Notes under the pieces: model-generated
What the model was told of the DNA's origin: nothing
Databases searched by the model: none
What the model saw: only the letters and a program-made list of their open reading frames with translations
Shown: positions 1-3,653 of the stretch, piece by piece
How the letters are laid out: every line of letters starts with the position of its first letter
Position numbering within the stretch: position 1 is the first letter of the stretch
Assembly: GCA_946481615.1 (NCBI GenBank)
Contig: CAMLOR010000213.1
Coordinates: 1-5,927 of the forward strand
From: an uncultured Aquimonas sp.
GTDB taxonomy: Bacteria > Pseudomonadota > Gammaproteobacteria > Xanthomonadales > Xanthomonadaceae
Direction: 5' to 3'
DNA: 5,927 bases
Translations under genes and position numbers: made by a program

Positions 1-249
1 GGCATCGACTACTGCCTGCGCGAGGGCCTGCGCTGCTTCGAGCCCGGCGCGCAGGGCGAGCACAAGCTGGCACGCGGTTTCCTGCCGGTGCTCACGCAAA
101 GCCGCCACTACATCGACGATCGCGATTTCGCGCGGGCCATCGCCGGCTGGTGCGCGCAGGAACGCACCTCGGTCGTGCGCTATCGCGACATGCTGCTGCA
201 ACATTCCCCGTTCCGCCATGACGATCCGGCTGCCGCGCCTCGGGCCTGA
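1..249 (+). CDS. FemAB-like / GNAT-type acyltransferase, C-terminal fragment (partial at the window edge)
   Basis: The reading frame is open from the first base and ends at TGA 247-249, leaving 82 visible residues. The fragment has Phe-Glu-Pro-Gly-Ala-Gln-Gly-Glu-His-Lys at residues 14-23, then Ala-Arg-Gly-Phe-Leu-Pro and a Ser-Arg-His-Tyr-Ile segment. I recognise these as the C-terminal signature of the FemAB-like family (formerly DUF482, often annotated 'peptidogalycan biosynthesis protein' or GNAT acetyltransferase), a cytoplasmic acyltransferase fold of uncertain substrate. In Xanthomonadales and related bacteria this gene often precedes aat. Its last 32 bases overlap the start of aat, so the two are probably co-transcribed and translationally coupled. 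The start, promoter and N-terminal three quarters lie outside the window. Family assignment is fairly secure from the motif; the biochemical role is not known to me. Confidence 0.82.
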   Translation, partial: GIDYCLREGLRCFEPGAQGEHKLARGFLPVLTQSRHYIDDRDFARAIAGWCAQERTSVVRYRDMLLQHSPFRHDDPAAAPRA

Positions 250-949
250 CCCGCGCTCGCCCTTCCCGCCGGTGGAAGCCGCGCTGGACCATCCGAACGG
301 CCTGCTCGCCTTCGGCGGCGATCTGCATCCCGAGCGGCTGCTCAACGCCTATCGCCACGGCATCTTTCCGTGGTTTTCCGAAGGCGAGCCGATCCTGTGG
401 TGGTCGCCCGATCCGCGCACCGTGTTCGACACGCACGCCTTTTCGTTACCGCGCCGGCTGCGCCGCACGCTGAAGACTTCGACGTGGACCGTCACGGCCG
501 ACACCGATTTCGCGGGCGTGATCGACGCCTGCGCCACGGCGCCGCGTCCCGGCCAGGACGGCACCTGGATCGTCCCGGCGATGCGCTCGGCCTATCTCGA
601 ACTGCACCGGCTCGGCCACGCCCACAGCGTGGAAGTGCGCGACGGCGAACGGCTGGTGGGCGCCATCTATGGCGTGATGGCGGGCGGCGTGTTCGCGGGC
701 GAATCGATGTTCAGCGCGGCCTCCGGCGGTTCGAAGATCGCGCTCGCCGCCCTGTGTCGCGCACTGGCGGACTGGGGCGTGGCGGTGCTCGACGCGCAGG
801 TCGAGAACCCGCACCTGGCCTCGCTGGGCGCGCTCTCGATGCCGCGCCGCGACTACCTGCGCTGGCTGGAGCGGCCGCCGCCCGCGGCCGCCGCGCCCGG
901 TTCGTGGATGAACCGCTTCGGGCGCCTGCCGGCCCGCGAACTGGCCTGA
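218..949 (+). CDS. aat: Leucyl/phenylalanyl-tRNA--protein transferase (L/F-transferase)
   Basis: Cytoplasmic enzyme (EC 2.3.2.6) that moves Leu or Phe from aminoacyl-tRNA to proteins with N-terminal Lys or Arg, creating N-degrons for ClpS and ClpAP. The 243 residues (E. coli: 234) show the family signatures in order: Pro-Asn-Gly-Leu-Leu-Ala with Gly-Gly-Asp-Leu (26-36), Arg-His-Gly-Ile-Phe-Pro-Trp-Phe (46-53), Trp-Trp-Ser-Pro-Asp-Pro-Arg (61-67), Gly-Thr-Trp-Ile (115-118), His-Ser-Val-Glu (136-139), Gly-Glu-Ser-Met-Phe (161-165) and Asp-Ala-Gln-Val-Glu-Asn (192-197). By alignment from memory, Trp52, Trp117, Glu162 and Gln194 match E. coli Trp49, Trp111, Glu156 and Gln188, the last two being catalytic, so the enzyme should be active. 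The ATG at 218 fits the E. coli N-terminus and no better start follows before the first motif. There is no Shine-Dalgarno sequence, consistent with coupling to the overlapping upstream gene. A C-terminal extension rich in Pro and Ala is the main difference from E. coli. Confidence 0.98.
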   Translation: MTIRLPRLGPDPRSPFPPVEAALDHPNGLLAFGGDLHPERLLNAYRHGIFPWFSEGEPILWWSPDPRTVFDTHAFSLPRRLRRTLKTSTWTVTADTDFAGVIDACATAPRPGQDGTWIVPAMRSAYLELHRLGHAHSVEVRDGERLVGAIYGVMAGGVFAGESMFSAASGGSKIALAALCRALADWGVAVLDAQVENPHLASLGALSMPRRDYLRWLERPPPAAAAPGSWMNRFGRLPARELA

Positions 950-970
950 AACCGGCGTCCGTGGCATGAT
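942..970 (+). promoter_or_regulatory. Possible infA promoter with extended -10
   Basis: The 65-bp gap between aat and infA contains TGGCATGAT at 962-970, readable as an extended -10 (TG, one base, then CATGAT, 4 of 6 to consensus). The matching -35 position (about 942-947) is poor, as is common with extended -10 promoters. Transcription would start near 977, giving a leader of about 38 nt. A short 5-bp hairpin (974-978 with 984-988) lies at its 5' end. E. coli infA also has its own promoter besides read-through. This is a visual motif match only. Confidence 0.3.
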
Positions 971-1014
971 GCCGCGCGCTTTACGCGCCGCTGACCCTCA
1001 AACAGAACCCCTGA

Positions 1015-1233
1015 ATGTCCAAAGACGATTCCATCGAAATGGAAGGCACGGTGCTGGAAACCCTGCCCAACACCATGTTCCGCGTGAAGCTCGAAAACGG
1101 CCACGTCGTGACCGCCCACATCTCCGGCCGCATGCGCAAGAACTACATCCGCATCCTGACGGGCGACAAGGTCAAGGTCGAGATGACCCCGTACGACCTC
1201 ACCAAGGGCCGCATCACCTACCGCATGAAGTAA
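1015..1233 (+). CDS. infA: Translation initiation factor IF-1
   Basis: A 72-residue single OB-fold protein that binds the A site of the 30S subunit and works with IF-2 and IF-3 during initiation. Length and sequence match E. coli IF-1 almost throughout, including the stretches Gly-Thr-Val-Leu-Glu-Thr-Leu-Pro-Asn (11-19), Val-Thr-Ala-His-Ile-Ser-Gly (32-38) and Met-Arg-Lys-Asn-Tyr-Ile-Arg (40-46), with a basic C-terminus. The ATG at 1015 is fixed by the N-terminus Met-Ser-Lys-Asp-Asp, equivalent to Met-Ala-Lys-Glu-Asp in E. coli. No Shine-Dalgarno sequence lies upstream; the leader before it is A/C-rich and looks unstructured. The gene follows aat by 65 bp on the same strand, and its TAA stop sits inside an inverted repeat shared with the converging cytochrome gene. 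Confidence 0.99.
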   Translation: MSKDDSIEMEGTVLETLPNTMFRVKLENGHVVTAHISGRMRKNYIRILTGDKVKVEMTPYDLTKGRITYRMK

Positions 1234-1247
1234 GCCGCGCGCTTACT
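1229..1247. repeat. Perfect inverted repeat spanning both convergent stop codons (infA / cytochrome gene)
   Basis: Two 7-base arms, AGTAAGC at 1229-1235 and GCTTACT at 1241-1247, flank the 5-base loop CGCGC. The left arm contains the infA TAA (1231-1233) and the right arm the complement of the cytochrome TAA (1243-1245). The hairpin could form in either transcript. No T-run follows on either strand, so it is not a canonical intrinsic terminator. It may still act as a bidirectional terminator or a 3'-end stabilising structure; that function is inference. Confidence 0.6.
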
Positions 1248-3075
1248 GCACCACCGCCGTCGCGCTCGCCATGTCCTCCGGCGGCGAGCGCCCGTAGAGC
1301 GGCGACGACCACAGATCGAAGACGTACTGGCCGCGGCTCTTCGCCTGCGGGCCGACATCGAAGGGCCGCCCCGGCCCATCCGCGCACAACGTGTTCTCGG
1401 CGGGAAATCCGCGCTCCATCGCCTGATTGCGCAGGAATTCCACGTACTCCCTGCTCGCCACCTGGTGCCGCAGCGTGGCACGCACGCTGAAGGGCCCGGC
1501 CGCGTTCGCCGGCAGCGGCACGCTGTAGGCGGCCACGTCCACGTTGCCCGCGAAGCTCGCTCCGCGCGGCGCGATCAGCGGATCCTGCGCGCCGGTGAAG
1601 CCGAGCGGCGGGATGCGGTTGTCCTTGGCGATGCAATCGTTGAGCACGAAGTGGAAGCGCTCGCGGCCCTGTCCGTCGGTAGTGCGGCAGGTGCCGGTCT
1701 GCGCGTCCCACTGGCCCTGCTTGATCTCGTAGATGCGCGTCTGCCCGTCGCTTTGCAATTCGCCGGTCGCCGGGTCCCAGGCGCCGTTGCTCCACAGCAG
1801 CGCATTGCCCGCGTCGCGCACTTCCAGCGTCAGCCACATGCGGCGGCCTTCGGCGTAGCCCGTCGGCAGCTTGTGGCCTGCAAGGTTGGTGACGCGCACC
1901 GTGGCGGTGAGCGTGCCGCCGCTGCGCGAGGCGCGGGTTTCTACCAGCGCGCTGCGCTCCGACAACATGCGCCGGGCCCAGGCCATGGTGCTGTCGAAGG
2001 CATCGGCGCGGTTGAGGCCCGGAAACTCGCCCTTGAGCAGCGCCGGCACCCAGGCATTGCCGCCCGCGAACTCGTGCACGCGCAGATTGCCTTCGCGTTC
2101 GGGGCCGAAGCCGCACACGCGCGGCTCGTCCTGCTCGAACGGGCCTTCGGCCTGCGGCATGTGGCAGCCCTGGCAGGTTTCGCCGCGCGCCAGTTTCACG
2201 CCGGGAATGCCCGCGCCATCGGCCTCCATGCCGTCGGCGAACAGCACCGTCGCGAAGGCGCTCGCCTTCCATTCGCTGAAGGTGCGTTCCGCCGGGAACG
2301 GCAGGCCGGTGTCGGTGCCGTTCTCGATCAGCGTGCGGAACGGGCCCGACTCGGTGATGGGCGTGCTGACGTCGTGGCAGCTGCCGCAGGCTTCGCTGCT
2401 GCTCTGGTGCGGCGAATGCTTCCACGCATGCGGCGGGCCCGGGAACACGTTGAACTCGTCGATCTGCACCGGATAGTCGTCGTACGGCCCGCCGCGGCAG
2501 GGTTCTGCGAAACCCTCGCAGGCCACGTCGTCGATGGTGAGCGCGGATTCGGACTGCGCGACGTTGGGCAGCAGGCGATGACACGTGGCGCAACCGATGC
2601 CGCCGTAGTCGCTGGCGTCGACGTCGACGTCGTCGTGGTCGCCCTGCAGCAGGCAGCCGTCGGCGCCGTCGACGATGTCGGCGGCATCGACCAGCCCTTC
2701 CTGCGGCTGCACGTCGCGCTTCTTCCGCACGCGTCCGTCGAACCAGCCCTTGGGCGTGTGGCAACGCAGGCAGTAATCGCCGATGCCTTCGGCGCCGTTG
2801 GCCGCGCCGTCGGCATTGGCCACGTCGAGCGCGGCCCAGAACAGCGGATCGCGCGTGGCATTGGCCATCATCGAGCCGGCCCAGCTGTTGCGCGGATAGT
2901 GGGTGTTCTGGGTAGCGCCGCCATGACAGCCGCCGCAGCCGTTGGAACCCGGCAAGTCGAACTGCAATTCGGGCTGGGTGCCCTGCGGCGTGAAATCGGT
3001 GAACGGAATCAGCGCGCCGGCGCGCGCGCCGAAGGCGAACAGCAGGGCCGCGAGACCGGCGATCAGGCGCGTCAT
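1243..3075 (-). CDS. Exported pentahaem c-type cytochrome (multihaem cytochrome family)
   Basis: The protein has 610 residues. Residues 1-19 form a Sec signal peptide: Arg3, a hydrophobic core, and an Ala17-Arg-Ala19 cleavage site, so haem attachment and function are expected in the periplasm or outside. Five CxxCH haem-binding motifs start at Cys47, Cys102, Cys162, Cys230 and Cys301. Candidate distal ligands include His59, His216, His220, His223, His334 (in His-Glu-Phe-Ala-Gly-Gly-Asn) and His401 (in Gly-His-Lys-Leu-Pro-Thr-Gly), motifs I recall from multihaem cytochromes of the c554/c-prime-like group. After residue 310 there are no more haem sites: a beta-rich C-terminal half follows, with an Arg-His-Gln-Val-Ala-Ser-Arg-Glu-Tyr-Val-Glu-Phe-Leu stretch at 536-548. 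An Asp-rich insertion (six Asp in 146-156) precedes the third haem. Seven other cysteines could form disulfides. An in-frame TAG four codons upstream (3085-3087) fixes ATG 3075 as the first possible start; no Shine-Dalgarno sequence is present. The protein is presumably an electron-transfer or reductase component, but the substrate cannot be read from the sequence and no oxidoreductase partner is adjacent. Confidence 0.93.
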   Translation of the reverse strand: MTRLIAGLAALLFAFGARAGALIPFTDFTPQGTQPELQFDLPGSNGCGGCHGGATQNTHYPRNSWAGSMMANATRDPLFWAALDVANADGAANGAEGIGDYCLRCHTPKGWFDGRVRKKRDVQPQEGLVDAADIVDGADGCLLQGDHDDVDVDASDYGGIGCATCHRLLPNVAQSESALTIDDVACEGFAEPCRGGPYDDYPVQIDEFNVFPGPPHAWKHSPHQSSSEACGSCHDVSTPITESGPFRTLIENGTDTGLPFPAERTFSEWKASAFATVLFADGMEADGAGIPGVKLARGETCQGCHMPQAEGPFEQDEPRVCGFGPEREGNLRVHEFAGGNAWVPALLKGEFPGLNRADAFDSTMAWARRMLSERSALVETRASRSGGTLTATVRVTNLAGHKLPTGYAEGRRMWLTLEVRDAGNALLWSNGAWDPATGELQSDGQTRIYEIKQGQWDAQTGTCRTTDGQGRERFHFVLNDCIAKDNRIPPLGFTGAQDPLIAPRGASFAGNVDVAAYSVPLPANAAGPFSVRATLRHQVASREYVEFLRNQAMERGFPAENTLCADGPGRPFDVGPQAKSRGQYVFDLWSSPLYGRSPPEDMASATAVVQ

Positions 3076-3081
3076 GGCGCG

Positions 3082-3109
3082 AGTCTAGCCCAGCCCCGGC
3101 GCGCGCCAA
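3082..3109 (-). promoter_or_regulatory. Possible promoter of the cytochrome gene in a leaderless arrangement
   Basis: On the minus strand, TTGGCG (complement of 3104-3109) is 4 of 6 to the -35 consensus. It is followed after 16 bases by TAGACT (complement of 3082-3087), 4 of 6 to the -10. Only six bases separate this -10 from the ATG at 3075, so transcription would begin at or next to the A of the start codon. This agrees with the lack of any Shine-Dalgarno sequence there. Matches were found by eye in very G+C-rich DNA, so a chance match is possible. Confidence 0.35.
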
Positions 3110-3189
3110 CGCGCGCTTGCGCACGATTGACGGGACTTGCGGCATGGCTGGCGCCAAATATCGCGGAACTCATGCTGACTTCCGCGAGA

Positions 3190-3217
3190 TTCGCGCGCCG
3201 CGGCGCGCGGCTAGCGT
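3190..3217 (+). promoter_or_regulatory. Weak candidate promoter for the small exported protein gene
   Basis: TTCGCG at 3190-3195 and TAGCGT at 3212-3217 are separated by 16 bases and would start transcription near 3224, leaving a leader of about 47 nt with the ribosome-binding site at 3259-3263. Both boxes match consensus poorly, the -35 especially. The spacer is almost entirely the 18-bp palindrome. A nearby TTGACG (3127-3132) has no acceptable -10 at normal spacing. Confidence 0.2.
3192..3209. repeat. 18-bp perfect palindrome in the divergent intergenic region
   Basis: CGCGCGCCG at 3192-3200 is followed directly by its reverse complement CGGCGCGCG at 3201-3209, without a spacer. It lies about 60 bp upstream of the small exported protein gene, between a weak -35-like TTCGCG (3190-3195) and a -10-like TAGCGT (3212-3217). 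The position would suit an operator for a dimeric regulator. The composition is almost alternating G and C, where palindromes arise easily by chance. Confidence 0.4.
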
Positions 3218-3258
3218 GCGCCTGGGCCCGCGCCGCGTCGGGCGGCGCGCCCGCAGCC

Positions 3259-3263
3259 AGGAG
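3259..3263 (+). promoter_or_regulatory. Strong ribosome-binding site that decides the start at 3271
   Basis: AGGAG at 3259-3263 lies seven bases before ATG 3271. It is the only clear Shine-Dalgarno sequence found in the window. It fixes the start of a 123-residue protein inside a reading frame that stays open for about 1.8 kb further upstream, antisense to the cytochrome gene. Confidence 0.8.
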
Positions 3264-3270
3264 AACCGGG

Positions 3271-3642
3271 ATGTTCCAGCGCACCATGCAGATGCTCGCC
3301 CTCGCCCTCGGCACCCTTGCCACCTTCGGCGCACAGGCGGCGAAGCACGAGAAAGTCACCCACTGCATCGAGCTGTCGGAGGCGCGCAGCTTCAAGCGCA
3401 CCGGTCCGCAGTTTCTCTACGTCTCCGACGCAGGACAGCACTACCGCGTGTCGTTCGCCGGCGGCGAATGCGGCGAAATGCGCGGCGCGAGCCGGCTCGA
3501 TTTCAAGACCGGCGAAGCCAGCGGCCGCATCTGTCCGAAGGGCAGCAAGCTCTGGGCCAACGGCCCCTTGTGCAAGGTCAGCGGGATCGAAAAGCTGAGC
3601 GCCGAAGACTATCAGCGGCTGACGCGCAAGCGCCGCACCTGA
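3271..3642 (+). CDS. Small exported four-cysteine protein of unknown function (possibly DUF6491-like)
   Basis: The protein has 123 residues. Its N-terminus is a Sec signal peptide: Arg4, a hydrophobic stretch at about residues 8-20, and an Ala21-Gln-Ala23 cleavage site. The predicted mature domain of about 100 residues has four cysteines (Cys32, Cys67, Cys88, Cys101), probably two disulfides in the periplasm, and a very basic C-terminus (Lys-Arg-Arg-Thr). The pattern Cys-Ile near the N-terminus, then Phe, then alternating strands, Cys, and a late Gly-Pro-Leu-Cys-Lys-Val reminds me of small exported DUF6491-type proteins common in Xanthomonadales. That is recall of a pattern, not a confirmed hit. 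The start is set by AGGAG seven bases upstream; longer reading in the same frame is antisense to the cytochrome and lacks a signal peptide. The gene is divergent from the cytochrome gene (195 bp apart) and converges on the 612-residue gene with 10 bp between stops. No function can be assigned. Confidence 0.85.
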   Translation: MFQRTMQMLALALGTLATFGAQAAKHEKVTHCIELSEARSFKRTGPQFLYVSDAGQHYRVSFAGGECGEMRGASRLDFKTGEASGRICPKGSKLWANGPLCKVSGIEKLSAEDYQRLTRKRRT

Positions 3643-3653
3643 GGCGCGGCGCT
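3629..3653. repeat. Inverted repeat at the second convergent gene junction
   Basis: Perfect 8-base arms, AGCGCCGC at 3629-3636 and GCGGCGCT at 3646-3653, enclose a 9-base loop that contains the TGA of the small exported gene (3640-3642). The right arm ends on the first base of the complement of the opposing TGA (3653-3655). The stem is all G:C except its outer pair and would be stable in both transcripts. No T-run follows, so it is a possible bidirectional 3'-end structure rather than a standard intrinsic terminator. Confidence 0.5.

Noticed and set aside
963..973. Odd-length palindrome GGCAT-G-ATGCC before infA considered as an operator
   Set aside because: Five-base arms are too short to call and the site coincides with the possible extended -10, which explains it more simply.
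1234..1242. Possible tRNA gene between infA and its convergent neighbour, as in E. coli (serW)
   Set aside because: Only 9 bp separate the coding regions here, and no tRNA-like cloverleaf was seen in the other intergenic gaps.
966..1490. Plus-strand frame starting at ATG 966 and covering infA in another frame
   Set aside because: It overlaps infA entirely and gives His/Pro/Arg-rich sequence typical of an out-of-frame read.
3127..3132. TTGACG, a near-consensus -35 box in the divergent intergenic region
   Set aside because: No -10-like hexamer at 16-18 bp. The nearest A/T-rich stretch (3156-3161) is 23 bp away.
1214..3157. Second long minus-strand frame overlapping the cytochrome gene
   Set aside because: Arg/Ala-rich shadow translation without motifs. 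The cytochrome frame alone explains the region.
1465..3270. A plus-strand reading frame open for about 1.8 kb antisense to the cytochrome gene and running into the small exported gene
   Set aside because: Its translation is low-complexity Ala/Arg/Gly-rich with no domain or signal. The opposite strand encodes five CxxCH motifs and a signal peptide, and a strong ribosome-binding site starts the real gene at 3271. Long shadow frames are expected at this G+C content.
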